A DNA stretch of 64,000 bases from DATLZU01 sp035573855 (GTDB lineage: Bacteria > Nitrospirota > Nitrospiria > Nitrospirales > Nitrospiraceae). Below are positions 35,675-46,331 of the stretch, one piece after another. The translations under genes were made by a program, and so were the position numbers. Under the pieces are notes generated by a model. That model was not told where the DNA came from, did not search any database, and was given only the letters and a program-made list of their open reading frames with translations. The stretch lies in NCBI GenBank assembly GCA_035573855.1, contig DATLZU010000054.1:1-64000 (forward strand), given 5' to 3'. Numbering within the stretch: the stretch's first letter is position 1; the number at the start of each line of letters is the position of its first letter.

Positions 35675-36490
35675 TCAAAAGATCGCTTTCACCACTTCCT
35701 GGATGCTCCGCTGCATATCCGGATCGTCGGTGATCGGGCGAATCACGGCCGCATCGCAGGCCTGCTCGGGCGGCACGCCTTGTCGGATCAGCGTCCCAGC
35801 GTAGATGAGGAGCCGCGTGCTGACCCCTTCTTCCAGCCCATGATTCTTGAGATTACGGACCTTCGCGCCGAGCGTCACCAGCCGTTCCGCCGTCTCCTTG
35901 TTCACGCCGGCCTCGCGCTCGATTACCCGGGTTTCGATGTCGCGGGTCGGATAGTCGAACTCGATGGCCAGGAACCGCTGTTTCGTGCTCTGTTTCAATT
36001 CCTTGAGCACGCTCTGGTAGCCGGGGTTGTACGAAATCACCAGCATGAAGTCGTCGACGGCCTCGATGATCTGGCCTTTTTTCTCAATTGGCAACAGCCG
36101 GCGGTCGTCGCTCAACGGATGGATGATCACCGTCGTATCCTTGCGCGCCTCGACGATTTCATCCAAATAGACGATGGCGCCGTGCTTGACGCCGAGCGTC
36201 AGAGGGCCGTCCACCCACACCGTCTCCTGGCCTTTTAAAAGGTACCGCCCGACCAGGTCCGAGGCGGTAAGGTCCTCGTGACAGGCAACGGTGATGAGCG
36301 GGCGATTCAGGCGGTATGCCATGTGCTGGACGAAGCGCGTCTTGCCGCAGCCGGTCGGCCCTTTGAGCATGACCGGCATCCGATTGCGAGCCGCGATCGT
36401 GAACAGCCCGATTTCCCCGCGCACCTCCGCGTAGAAGGGCTCCTCCCGCACTCGGTACTGGTCGATTTCCACCTCTTGGCCTTTGTGCAT
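35675..36490 (-). CDS. CbbQ/NorQ-type MoxR AAA+ ATPase
   Basis: 271 aa from ATG at 36490. Walker A GPTGCGKTRF, Walker B AIVYLDEIVEA, sensor ISYNPGYQ; the C-terminal domain ends with STRLLIYAGTLI, typical of CbbQ and NorQ. These ATPases form ring complexes with VWA partners that remodel or load metal into target enzymes such as NO reductase or Rubisco. The partner is the NorD-like protein at 29763-32849. The two genes are separated by FTR, M28, lipoprotein and YggU genes. Confidence 0.9.
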   Translation of the reverse strand: MHKGQEVEIDQYRVREEPFYAEVRGEIGLFTIAARNRMPVMLKGPTGCGKTRFVQHMAYRLNRPLITVACHEDLTASDLVGRYLLKGQETVWVDGPLTLGVKHGAIVYLDEIVEARKDTTVIIHPLSDDRRLLPIEKKGQIIEAVDDFMLVISYNPGYQSVLKELKQSTKQRFLAIEFDYPTRDIETRVIEREAGVNKETAERLVTLGAKVRNLKNHGLEEGVSTRLLIYAGTLIRQGVPPEQACDAAVIRPITDDPDMQRSIQEVVKAIF

Positions 36491-36632
36491 GATTCGATCC
36501 GGGGTTTCTGAACGTCGTTGTTCGCCTCGCCGGCTGTCGTCCGAGCGCGAATGGTTCTGCGCTATTGGCTGCCGGCTACCCGCTGTTCGCCATCCAACCA
36601 GGCGCCACCTTAAGCGGAAAGCGGGGGGAAGA

Positions 36633-39600
36633 TCAAGCCGCGCCGTCCAACACTTCGCGCACTTTGCGCGCCAGGGCGTTCGGCGTGAAGGGCTTCGGCA
36701 GGAAGGCGGCATGGGCTGTCACGCCCGTTCGCGAGAAAATCGGATGGTCCGGATAGCCGGACATGTACAGCACCTTCAGCCCGGGACGGACGGCCGCAAG
36801 CCGTTCGGCAACCTCCGGCCCACTCATCTGCGGCATGACCACGTCCGTCAACAACAGATGGATCGGCCCCATATGTTGGGCACCAGTCAGCAACGCTTCG
36901 ATGCCGTGCCGGGCTTCCAGCACGGTATACCCGTGCAGTTTTAAAGTGTTGTGCACTAACCCCCTCACGCCCGGCTCATCTTCCACCAGCAAGACGGTTT
37001 CCTTGCCGCGGGACTCACCGGACGCCATGACGCCGGGCTCCGTCGTCTCCGCCGTCTCATCGGCGCGCGGGAAAAGGATCGTGAACGCGGTCCCATGACT
37101 CGGCTTACTCTCGACCGTGATATGACCACCGCACTGTTTGACGATGCCATAGACCGTGGAAAGTCCGAGTCCTGTCCCTTTACCCTTCTCTTTCGTCGTG
37201 AAGAAGGGTTCGAACAGATGCGATTGCGTCTCCTCATCCATACCGCAGCCGGTATCTCTGACCGCCAACATCACGTACGAACCGGGGTCCACCGGCTGGG
37301 CATTCCGCCCCGGGGATTCGGCGATCTGGACGCCGCGGGTTTCAATAGTCAGGGTTCCGCCGGTCGGCATGGCGTCGTGCGCGTTCACAGCCAGATTCAT
37401 CACGACCTGCTCGATCTGTCCGGGATCGGCCTTGACCAGGCCGGCTTGCGGATCGAGCACCGTGCAGAGCTGGATCAGGTCTTCGCCGATCAGCCGTCGC
37501 AACATGGTTTCCATGCCCGACACGACCACATTGAGGTCCACCAGCTTCGGCGCGACGAACTGACGGCGGCTGAAAGCCAGCAACTGCGCTGTGAGACTCG
37601 CGGCGCGATCGGCGGCCTTCTTGACTTCCTCGATGTCTTTGCGCAGTGGCTCCGTCGGATGCAAGCGCGCCAGGACCAGATCGCTGTAGCCCCGGATGAC
37701 GGTCAATAGATTGTTGAAATCGTGCGCCACACCACCGGCCAGCCGGCCGATCGCTTCCATCTTCTGCGATTGCCGCAACTGGGCTTCCGCTTGCCGCAGC
37801 GCCTCTTGTGTGCGAGACCGCTCGACGAACTGGCCGATCTTCAGCCCGAGATCGGCCGCCATCTTCAGCAATTCTTCATCCGGCTCCCGCACCTGCCGGC
37901 TGTAGAGTTCGACAACGGCCTCGACGTCGCCGCCGACGCGAACGGGGAATCCGAACGCCCCGTGCAAACCGACGGCCCGGGCCGATAGGGCACGCGGAAA
38001 GTTGGCGTCGGCCAGCACGTCCGCGATCCATGCCGCGTCGCCGGCGGCCCAGACCCGGCCCGGGAGTCCGACTCCCCGCTTGAAGGTGTGCAAAACGGTG
38101 GCCGTTACGAACTCATCGGCCGGCGAAGCCGGCGAGACCCAGAGATCAAGACAGCGCAGCTCGTCGGCGGACCGGTCGACTTGCCACAACACCCCCACTT
38201 CCCATTCCAGGCTCTCGCAGAGCGCCTGTAGGATCTTCGGGGCGGCGTCCGTCAGTGCGCGGCATTCGGACAGCACCCGCGTCACGGCGTACTGTGAAGC
38301 CAGGCGGCATTCCGCGCGCTTTCGGGCCGTGATGTCGCGGACGAAGGCGCTGAAGATGGTGGCGTCCCCGACCCGCGCCGACGCGATCGCCAATTCGACC
38401 GGAAACTCATGACCGTCGCGGTGGCACGCCGTGACCTCTACCCGCCGGTTCAGGAATCGGCTTTCTCCCGTGGACAGGAACTGTTCCAGCCCCTGTTCAT
38501 GCGCCGCCCGTTCCCGTTCGGGGAAAATCGTAGCGGACAACCGCCGACCGACGGCCTCCTCCCGCGTCCACCCGAAGAGATGCGAGGCCTGCGCGTTCCA
38601 ATCCGTGATGACGCCGCCGGCGTCCGTGGTGATCACCGCATCGAGCGCCGTATCCACGATCACCCGGTTCCGCTCCTGGCTTTGCAGCAACGCCGTCTCC
38701 GCTGCCCGGGCCCACTCGCTCTCCCGCCGCGCCTGTTCATATTCGGTCCGCAGGCGGCGGGTCGCCCACAGCAGCAGGCCCACCATCGGAAGCCATACAG
38801 CCAATCCTGCGCCTCCCAACGTCCAGAGCAACCCGCGGATCGGTCCCAGGATGCGGTCCCGATCGACGCGCAGCAACACCGTCCACTGCGGTCCTCCCCT
38901 ATCCTTATTATTCCCTCGCGTCCGGGCATAGCCAGTGACGACTGGGACGCGTCGACGCAGATGCTCCTCCTCGACAGATCCCGAGCGGCCTGACTCGCTG
39001 AGCCGGACGGAGGGCAAACCGAGCTGCCGTAGGTTGACCCACCCTTTGTGCGAGAGATCGGAGTCGAGAAAGGCTTCGCCCCGCGCGTTTAGAAACTGAT
39101 ATTCGATCGGGCCCAACCCGCCGTCGCCGACTTGAAGGGCCATCATCGTCTTGGCCGCGATTTCTTCGAGAGCCGCCAATCCGACTTGTGCCGCCACCGC
39201 GCCGCAGAACTCCCCGGTCGGTGCGAGAATCGGGGCAGAGAAGGCGATTGCCTCGGCTCCGCCGACCGAGTCATATGGATCCACATCGCCCACCGCCGGT
39301 TCACGCCGTTCCCGGGCGGCGCGAAACCAGTCGCTCTGGGCATACTCCCGCCCCACCATGCCGGGTTCCGTAGAAGCCACCAGCTGACCGCGCTCGTCAA
39401 CGACGCCCAACCAAAGATACACGGGGTATTGGGTCTTCATCCAACGCAGATACTGATGGACATCCTCCAATCGCCACGCCTGATCGCTCAATGCACGCGC
39501 CATCAGCTCGACGTCCGCGGACCGTTCGAACACCAAGCGATCCACTTGGTCAGAGATCCCGGCGGCGGCCACACGCAAACTCTCGCCGGTCGTCTCGACC

Positions 39601-39731
39601 AGCCGCGCTTCCAGAACATGCAGGGCCATCGCCGCGATCGCCAGCGCCACCGCGACCATGACAAGAACAAGCGCCGGCAACCAGGAATACGGCCTGTGCG
39701 TGTCGGCAACGCGAAGCGGAGCAGACGTCAT
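36633..39731 (-). CDS. Hybrid sensor histidine kinase (Cache-PAS-GAF-HisKA-HATPase-REC)
   Basis: 1,032 aa. The first membrane span is about 20-40, then a periplasmic Cache region to about 315, a second span about 318-340, PAS (about 375-490), GAF (about 505-660), HisKA with the histidine near 671 in GGVAHDFNNLL, HATPase (DTGCGMDE, GKGTGLGLS) and a C-terminal receiver (LLVEDEPG, LLTDVVMP with the acceptor Asp, FLPKPF). It is a self-contained phosphorelay input. No Hpt gene is adjacent. The start ATG at 39731 overlaps the upstream fusion gene by 4 bp, so the two are coupled. Confidence 0.93.
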   Translation of the reverse strand: MTSAPLRVADTHRPYSWLPALVLVMVAVALAIAAMALHVLEARLVETTGESLRVAAAGISDQVDRLVFERSADVELMARALSDQAWRLEDVHQYLRWMKTQYPVYLWLGVVDERGQLVASTEPGMVGREYAQSDWFRAARERREPAVGDVDPYDSVGGAEAIAFSAPILAPTGEFCGAVAAQVGLAALEEIAAKTMMALQVGDGGLGPIEYQFLNARGEAFLDSDLSHKGWVNLRQLGLPSVRLSESGRSGSVEEEHLRRRVPVVTGYARTRGNNKDRGGPQWTVLLRVDRDRILGPIRGLLWTLGGAGLAVWLPMVGLLLWATRRLRTEYEQARRESEWARAAETALLQSQERNRVIVDTALDAVITTDAGGVITDWNAQASHLFGWTREEAVGRRLSATIFPERERAAHEQGLEQFLSTGESRFLNRRVEVTACHRDGHEFPVELAIASARVGDATIFSAFVRDITARKRAECRLASQYAVTRVLSECRALTDAAPKILQALCESLEWEVGVLWQVDRSADELRCLDLWVSPASPADEFVTATVLHTFKRGVGLPGRVWAAGDAAWIADVLADANFPRALSARAVGLHGAFGFPVRVGGDVEAVVELYSRQVREPDEELLKMAADLGLKIGQFVERSRTQEALRQAEAQLRQSQKMEAIGRLAGGVAHDFNNLLTVIRGYSDLVLARLHPTEPLRKDIEEVKKAADRAASLTAQLLAFSRRQFVAPKLVDLNVVVSGMETMLRRLIGEDLIQLCTVLDPQAGLVKADPGQIEQVVMNLAVNAHDAMPTGGTLTIETRGVQIAESPGRNAQPVDPGSYVMLAVRDTGCGMDEETQSHLFEPFFTTKEKGKGTGLGLSTVYGIVKQCGGHITVESKPSHGTAFTILFPRADETAETTEPGVMASGESRGKETVLLVEDEPGVRGLVHNTLKLHGYTVLEARHGIEALLTGAQHMGPIHLLLTDVVMPQMSGPEVAERLAAVRPGLKVLYMSGYPDHPIFSRTGVTAHAAFLPKPFTPNALARKVREVLDGAA

Positions 39732-41317
39732 CGAACGCTTGCAATCCAGTTGGGGATCAACCGATCGGGGTGGTACGCACGCTTGGATCGAGCGAGACTG
39801 GAGAGGTCGGAGTCGTCCATGGTGTTGACGAACTCGTACCCCTGCCGCAACGCCTGACGACAAAACTCGCGGAACACCCAGGCCGCCAACCCAGGAACTT
39901 CCCGATCGGTCACTTCGGCGCATACGCAGAAGACGGCCGGAGCGAGGCGATAGCCGAATGTGTAAGCGCGAACCGTCCCGTCGATCCGAACCACCGCGCC
40001 AGACAGGCCCAAGGCCTCGGAATGGGCGAGCATATCCCGATGAGCGGACTTTGAATCCATCAGCATCAGTTTCGCCGCTCCATCGAGCCCGCTGCGCTGT
40101 TTTTGCCGACTCCAGTCGCGGAACAACGCCTCGCAGGTTGCTCGATCGTCCGCACGATAGGGATCGAAGCGGACTCGCCCCCGATGCTCCCGTTCGAAGC
40201 GGTTGCAGGCGGCCCGCTGCGATTTGTAGCGATCACCCGCCAGGCGCGCTAGGTCCGACACCCGGTAGAGATAATCCGGAGGCTTCGCCCGCAGGCGATA
40301 CCCCCACGCCTCCAGGCGCGGCGCGAGGCGCGCCGGCACATTCTCGACGCGGGATACTGACGACCCGCTATTGCACGCCCGCATGAACTCGAACGCCGCA
40401 TCCAACGCCGGCCTAAGCAGACCCGGTCCGAGCGGCGGCAGGGCCAGAAAGAGCCCGTCCGGCGATTCGGCGAACAGGCACAGCTGTCCCTCCAGTTCCG
40501 CCCAGTGATAAGGAAGCACGCCACGCCAGACGAAATGATAGGCAAACGAGCACGCGGCCAGGGGCGCGTCGTCCGCCGACAGGTCGGATGACGCGAGGGC
40601 CCGCTCGACGCGCGGACGGTCCGCGAGCGTAAGCGGGTGAAGCGGGAAGCGGGAATCGGATAGACTGAACCCGAACACCCCTTTGCTCGCTTCACCGGGC
40701 TCCACGGTCGACGCATCACGCTTCACGGCAAGGCGCGCCGTCAGTCGCGGCAGGGGACGAAGGATCACAACATCGTCTTGGAAGGGACCGATCAGGCGAG
40801 GATGTCGGACGAAGGTGTCAAGGATGTCGTCACGCTCGATCAATGACGCGATGCGGGCGGCGTAGGCCTCAAGATCGGGCAAGCGGCGATGGAAGGCGAG
40901 AGGCAATGGGTCTGGGGCCTCTCGCCTCTCGCCCGAGACAAAGGGACACTTCCTATCCCATCCCAGGACCACCTCGCGCTGCTCTCTATTCCACATGACC
41001 GCGAGGGGATAGATCTGACAGTCCAGCGGGCGTATCTCGTAAATCCGGCATTCCGAAGTGACCGGATCGAAGGCCGGACAGAGATAGCCTTCGCCGGCAG
41101 GATCGGGCACAACGTTGATTTGGCATCCGTCTTTGGCGGGAAAATGCGCAGGATCGATCCCCCGTTCGACGGCCCGATTGATTTCCTGATCCGTGAAGTA
41201 GGGCCGGAGCAGGCTGTCCGGTTCGGGGAAGCGGCAGCAGATCTCACAACCCAGGCAAGTCCGGTTCGGGACGAACTGCGGAAGGACAATCATCGGCAGG
41301 TAACGAAGCTCGCGCAT
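39728..41317 (-). CDS. YkgJ-like cysteine cluster fused to a DUF2156/GNAT-type domain
   Basis: 529 aa. The N-terminal 140 residues have the YkgJ pattern CLGCEICCRF, then CPAFDP, CRIYEIRPLDCQIYP and CPFVSG, a putative metal or Fe-S binding cluster. The C-terminal half (about 232-529) resembles the DUF2156/LPG synthase GNAT-like fold (FEFMRACN, LEAWGYRL, SRQKQRSGLDG, TMDDSDLSSL), related to aminoacyl-phosphatidylglycerol transfer. Such a fusion is unusual. The join (about 195-231) is encoded by short tandem repeats and may be a recent insertion. Start at 41317 has AGGAGCGG upstream. The gene is coupled to the hybrid kinase. Confidence 0.75.
   Translation of the reverse strand: MRELRYLPMIVLPQFVPNRTCLGCEICCRFPEPDSLLRPYFTDQEINRAVERGIDPAHFPAKDGCQINVVPDPAGEGYLCPAFDPVTSECRIYEIRPLDCQIYPLAVMWNREQREVVLGWDRKCPFVSGERREAPDPLPLAFHRRLPDLEAYAARIASLIERDDILDTFVRHPRLIGPFQDDVVILRPLPRLTARLAVKRDASTVEPGEASKGVFGFSLSDSRFPLHPLTLADRPRVERALASSDLSADDAPLAACSFAYHFVWRGVLPYHWAELEGQLCLFAESPDGLFLALPPLGPGLLRPALDAAFEFMRACNSGSSVSRVENVPARLAPRLEAWGYRLRAKPPDYLYRVSDLARLAGDRYKSQRAACNRFEREHRGRVRFDPYRADDRATCEALFRDWSRQKQRSGLDGAAKLMLMDSKSAHRDMLAHSEALGLSGAVVRIDGTVRAYTFGYRLAPAVFCVCAEVTDREVPGLAAWVFREFCRQALRQGYEFVNTMDDSDLSSLARSKRAYHPDRLIPNWIASVR
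40631..40653. repeat. Tandem AAGCGGG repeats inside a coding region
   Basis: Three copies of AAGCGGG (the first followed by TG) occur in a row within the linker of the YkgJ fusion gene. The surrounding bases (about 40625-40735) resemble intergenic repeat DNA. Confidence 0.6.
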
Positions 41318-41523
41318 GACGAAGCACCGCTCCTGAAGCAGGCGCTGATCATCATACGACGCAATTCGGAGGGGAGCAAGGAACCTGCCGGTTTCCGGGG
41401 CCCACCGTACCCGTACGGAGCCGCTCTCTTCGACACTCGGTCGCCCCGACCGGAGGTGCTCGGCTCATCGCGGTCCGGCGGCGATGCGATCTGTCACGGG
41501 CCGCATCGCTTCCGGCCACGCTC

Positions 41524-43155
41524 TTGTCTGATTTGAAGAGGGCGTGTTACGATTTGCCGCGTATTGACCGGGGCCGCGCACGCTCGCCGGATCCGCTGCA
41601 CCTCTATCGACTGAGGGACGACTCATTGGCGCCGACGCGAAATCTCTTTGATTCCGCCGCTTCCGACACCGCCTCCCGTCGCTGTTCCGTCATTCGCGAC
41701 ACGTTGATCCGTGAAGGGCTGTATGACCCCTCGCCAAACGACGGCGTTGGTGACTCCGGCCGGAAGAATGCAGCTCCGACCACATGGCGCGTAAGCCCGG
41801 CGCCGTTTTTCCTCTCTTCCGAGCAGGTAGCTGTCTTTCGCTCGCTGGGCCACCGGCTCCTGGCCTTCTATCGGGCGTTGAACCGTCTTTATTTCGACAG
41901 CGTCCGGGGAACGCAGCCGGCCTGGGCGGCAGGCTATCTCGACCAAGGAAAGCCGGAAGCGCTGATCGCCTTTAGCCGCATGAAGCGCTTTCGCGACTCG
42001 CTGCCGGGGGTGATCCGTCCCGATATCATTCCGACCCCAGACGGCCTTGTCGTCACCGAACTGGATTCCGTGCCCGGCGGGATCGGGCTGACCGGGGCGC
42101 TGGCCAGAGCGTACGCGGACGTGAATCGTCGTTCGGCAACCGTCGATGCCGGACCCGATCAGCTCGCAATCGAATCCTCTCCGCGTCGCGCGTACGAGAT
42201 CGTCGGCGGGCGAGATGGAATGCTCAACGGGTTCGGGGCGATGCTGCGGGCGCTGCAAGGCGATACACCAGGTTGCGTCGCGATCGTGGTTTCCGAAGAA
42301 GCGCGCGATTACCGGCCGGAGATGCAATGGATCGCCGCGCGTCTGCGCGAACGCGGCCTGGATATCGAATGCATCGAGCCGCGCCAGGTGCGGTTCACGG
42401 AAGAGGGCTTACGGCTGGCCGATGAGGCCGGAGGACGCCCGATCGCGGTAGTTTATCGGTTCTTCGAACTGTTCGACCTCAAAAACATCCCGAAAGCCGA
42501 ACTCATCATGTACAGCGCGAAGAAAGGCCGGGTGCTGGTCACGCCGCCTTTCAAGCCGGCACTGGAGGAGAAGCTCGCCTTCGCACTCCTGCATCACCCG
42601 GTGCTCGCGCCGTTTTGGCGGAGGGAGCTGGGCGAAGAGACCTTCGCCTTTCTCGCGGCGCTGATGCCGCGCACCTGGATCCTGGATCCGGCGCCAGTGC
42701 CGCCGACCGCTGTGATTCCCGGCCTTGTCCTGGACGGTCGACCGGTGAGCGACTGGCGTGAACTGGCCTGCGCGGGCCAGAAAGAGCGGCAGTATGTCGT
42801 CAAGCCGTCCGGTTTCTCGGAACTGGCCTGGGGCAGCCGAGGCGTGTCCGTGGGCCATGACCTGCCGCAGTCGGAATGGGCGGCGGCGCTGGACCGCGCG
42901 CTCGCTGCGTTTCCGGTGACGCCCTACGTTCTGCAGGAGTTCCACAAAGGACGGCTCTTCGAATCGTCGTATTTCGATCCCGCCACAGCCGATGTCGTCC
43001 CCATGTCAGGACGCGTGCGGTTGTCACCATACTACTTCGTCACCGGCGAAAAGGCGGAACTGGCCGGCATCCTGGCGACCGTGTGTCCGCCTGACAAAAA
43101 ACTGATCCACGGTATGCGGGATGCGATCATGCTACCGTGCGCGGTGGCGCTATGA
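41524..43155 (+). CDS. ATP-grasp-like protein of unknown function
   Basis: 543 aa from a TTG; the true start is uncertain because no ATG or good ribosome-binding site occurs near the 5' end. The layout resembles circularly permuted ATP-grasp proteins (DUF404/407 group): a PDGLVVTELDSVPGG metal/ATP-like region, VYRFFELFDL and the late QYVVKPSGFSELAWGSRGVSV nucleotide-binding stretch followed by QEFHKG. Members ligate amino acids or peptides using ATP. The ligation chemistry is inference. Its stop overlaps the start of the glutaredoxin-like gene. Confidence 0.6.
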   Translation: MSDLKRACYDLPRIDRGRARSPDPLHLYRLRDDSLAPTRNLFDSAASDTASRRCSVIRDTLIREGLYDPSPNDGVGDSGRKNAAPTTWRVSPAPFFLSSEQVAVFRSLGHRLLAFYRALNRLYFDSVRGTQPAWAAGYLDQGKPEALIAFSRMKRFRDSLPGVIRPDIIPTPDGLVVTELDSVPGGIGLTGALARAYADVNRRSATVDAGPDQLAIESSPRRAYEIVGGRDGMLNGFGAMLRALQGDTPGCVAIVVSEEARDYRPEMQWIAARLRERGLDIECIEPRQVRFTEEGLRLADEAGGRPIAVVYRFFELFDLKNIPKAELIMYSAKKGRVLVTPPFKPALEEKLAFALLHHPVLAPFWRRELGEETFAFLAALMPRTWILDPAPVPPTAVIPGLVLDGRPVSDWRELACAGQKERQYVVKPSGFSELAWGSRGVSVGHDLPQSEWAAALDRALAAFPVTPYVLQEFHKGRLFESSYFDPATADVVPMSGRVRLSPYYFVTGEKAELAGILATVCPPDKKLIHGMRDAIMLPCAVAL

Positions 43156-43403
43156 CCCTCTACCACGTTCACTGGTGCCCGGAATGCGCGGTGGTCCGGC
43201 AGAAGTTGGCCGAGTTGGGTGTGGACTATGAAGACGTGGTGGTGCCGGATTTCCGGCCCCTGCGCAAACAGGTTTATGACATCTCCGGCCAATATTATGT
43301 GCCGGTGCTCAAAGACGGCGACACGGTGCTGACCGAAACCCGGGACATCCTGGCATATCTGGAAACCAAGTACAGCAAGCAGCGGATAGCCGGCGGCGGA
43401 TAG
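43152..43403 (+). CDS. Glutaredoxin-like protein
   Basis: 83 aa from an ATG overlapping the upstream stop. The thioredoxin-fold N-terminus has the active-site pair WCPEC, a cis-proline at QYYVPVLKDGD and TETRDILAYLE at the end, as in glutaredoxins and GST N-terminal domains. Coupling to the ATP-grasp-like gene suggests they act together, possibly in thiol chemistry. Confidence 0.8.
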   Translation: MTLYHVHWCPECAVVRQKLAELGVDYEDVVVPDFRPLRKQVYDISGQYYVPVLKDGDTVLTETRDILAYLETKYSKQRIAGGG

Positions 43404-43462
43404 CCGATCAGCTATCGCTCCGATTCATACGCGATTCGCTATCAACCATTTGCTATTTCCTC

Positions 43463-44643
<1,181 letters not shown>

Positions 44644-44647
<4 letters not shown>

Positions 44648-45798
44648 ACCGACCCGCCCGCCTGAACGGTATTCTGCCCTACCAACAGATCAAAGCGCTG
44701 ATCGAGCACCAAGCGATCCGCTCGGAGGTGCCGTTCGAAGACCGGCAGATTCAGCCGGCCAGCCTGGACCTGCGGCTGGGTCGCAAAGCCTATCGGCTCA
44801 TCAGTAGTTTTCTGCCGGAGTTGTCCGAGATCACCAGCCGGCTCAACGTGCTGGACTTCTACCAGTCGGATCTTGTGATGTACGAGATGGACTTGACAGG
44901 CGGCGCCATCCTTGAAAAGGGCCATGTTTACCTGGTCCCGCTGCTGGAAAGTCTGAAGTTGCCGAAAGACTTGAGGGCCAAGGCCAATCCCAAGAGCACC
45001 ACCGGCCGGCTGGATGTCTTCACCCGCGTCGTGACGGACCTGACCGCCGGCTTCGACGAGATCCGCCCGGGATACCACGGGCCGCTCTATCTGGAAGTGG
45101 TGCCGCGCTCCTTCGCCATCAAGGTCAGAACAGGCGATTCCCTCAACCAGATCCGGTTCGTTCGCGGGCAGCCGGCGGTCTCGGACGCGGCGCTAAGGAA
45201 GCTCCACAACGCCGAGCCGTTGCTTTATCACAACCGGCCGGCGGCCAAACCCGTCTCCAGCCGCGACCTGCGGACTGACCGGGGTCTCTTCCTGCGGATC
45301 GATCTGAAAGGGGCGGACCGCGGCGACGACACGATCATCGGCTACCGTGCCAAGAAAAACAGTCATGTCATCGACCTGTCCAAGATCGGCTATTACGCCG
45401 CGCTGGACTTTTGGGAGCCGATCCGCCGTCACCGGCAAGACAGTCTGTTGCTTGAACCTGAAGAATTCTACATTCTGGCGTCCAAAGAACGGATCCGGGT
45501 GCCGCCCGGCTACGCAGCGGAGATGATGGCGTATGAAGCCGCCTGCGGGGAGCTGCGCACCCATTACGCCGGATTCTTCGATCCGGGATTCGGGTATGGC
45601 CGAGGTGAATTGCGCGGGACCCAGGTGGTGCTGGAAGTGCGCCCGCACGACGTACCCTTCCTGATCCACGATGGACAAACCTTCTTTAAGGTTGTATATG
45701 ACAGGATGCTGGAGTTCCCGACGCAAGTTTACGGGTCGGTCCTCGGTTCGTCGTACCAGCGGCAAGGGCTGACGTTGAGCAAGCACTTCAAATCGTAA
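44644..45798 (+). CDS. Two-domain dCTP deaminase-type protein
   Basis: 384 aa from a GTG overlapping the kamA stop. Both halves resemble the Dcd/dUTPase fold: the first with QPASLDLRLG and AKANPKSTTGRLDVFTRV, the second with SKERIRVPPGYAAEM and HYAGFFDPGFGYG. Such double-length proteins occur in several bacteria in place of the 190-aa Dcd. They deaminate dCTP to dUTP for dTMP synthesis. Confidence 0.88.
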
Positions 45799-45815
45799 TC
45801 GTAAAGGCGGCGTCC

Positions 45816-46226
45816 ATGACCTCCGAACACCGCCCCGACGAGCCTTCCTCCGCGACGCCGACTCAGCCGAGGCGCGATCCCGAGAAGGAATCCGGAGGCG
45901 AGCATCCGACCAACGTGGCCGGCATGATGACCGGCACCGCCCTCATGTTCATCGGGTTCCTGAACGTGTTCCTCTCCATTAGTGGAGGATTTGAGATCAA
46001 CATCGTACCGATGATCATCTACTTCGGCGGCCTCGCCATCTGGGCCGGCTCCGTCATCGAGAATCCGACAATCCGCTACACCGTCATCACTGCGGCTGTC
46101 GCGGCCGGCTTGGCGTTCCTCCATTACGGTGAAGTGCTGTTTTGGCACAAACAAGTCGTGTTCTGGTCCACCGTCGCCATCGTCACGTTCTTCATGTTCA
46201 AGACCGCTCCGCCGGATAAGCGGTGA
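45816..46226 (+). CDS. Small four-span membrane protein
   Basis: 136 aa. The polar N-terminus (about 1-32) has no signal; four membrane helices follow (starting TGTALMFIGFLNVFLSISG). No motif suggests a function. It starts 18 bp after the dCTP deaminase gene. Confidence 0.7.
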   Translation: MTSEHRPDEPSSATPTQPRRDPEKESGGEHPTNVAGMMTGTALMFIGFLNVFLSISGGFEINIVPMIIYFGGLAIWAGSVIENPTIRYTVITAAVAAGLAFLHYGEVLFWHKQVVFWSTVAIVTFFMFKTAPPDKR

Positions 46227-46331
46227 CACGGGTCAACGGTCGTTGGTCAAGGACAACGGATACCGGAGGAACCATGTTGATCACCATTTGACGGTTGACC
46301 ATTGACTTCCCGGCCTCCGACCAGGCAGCCG

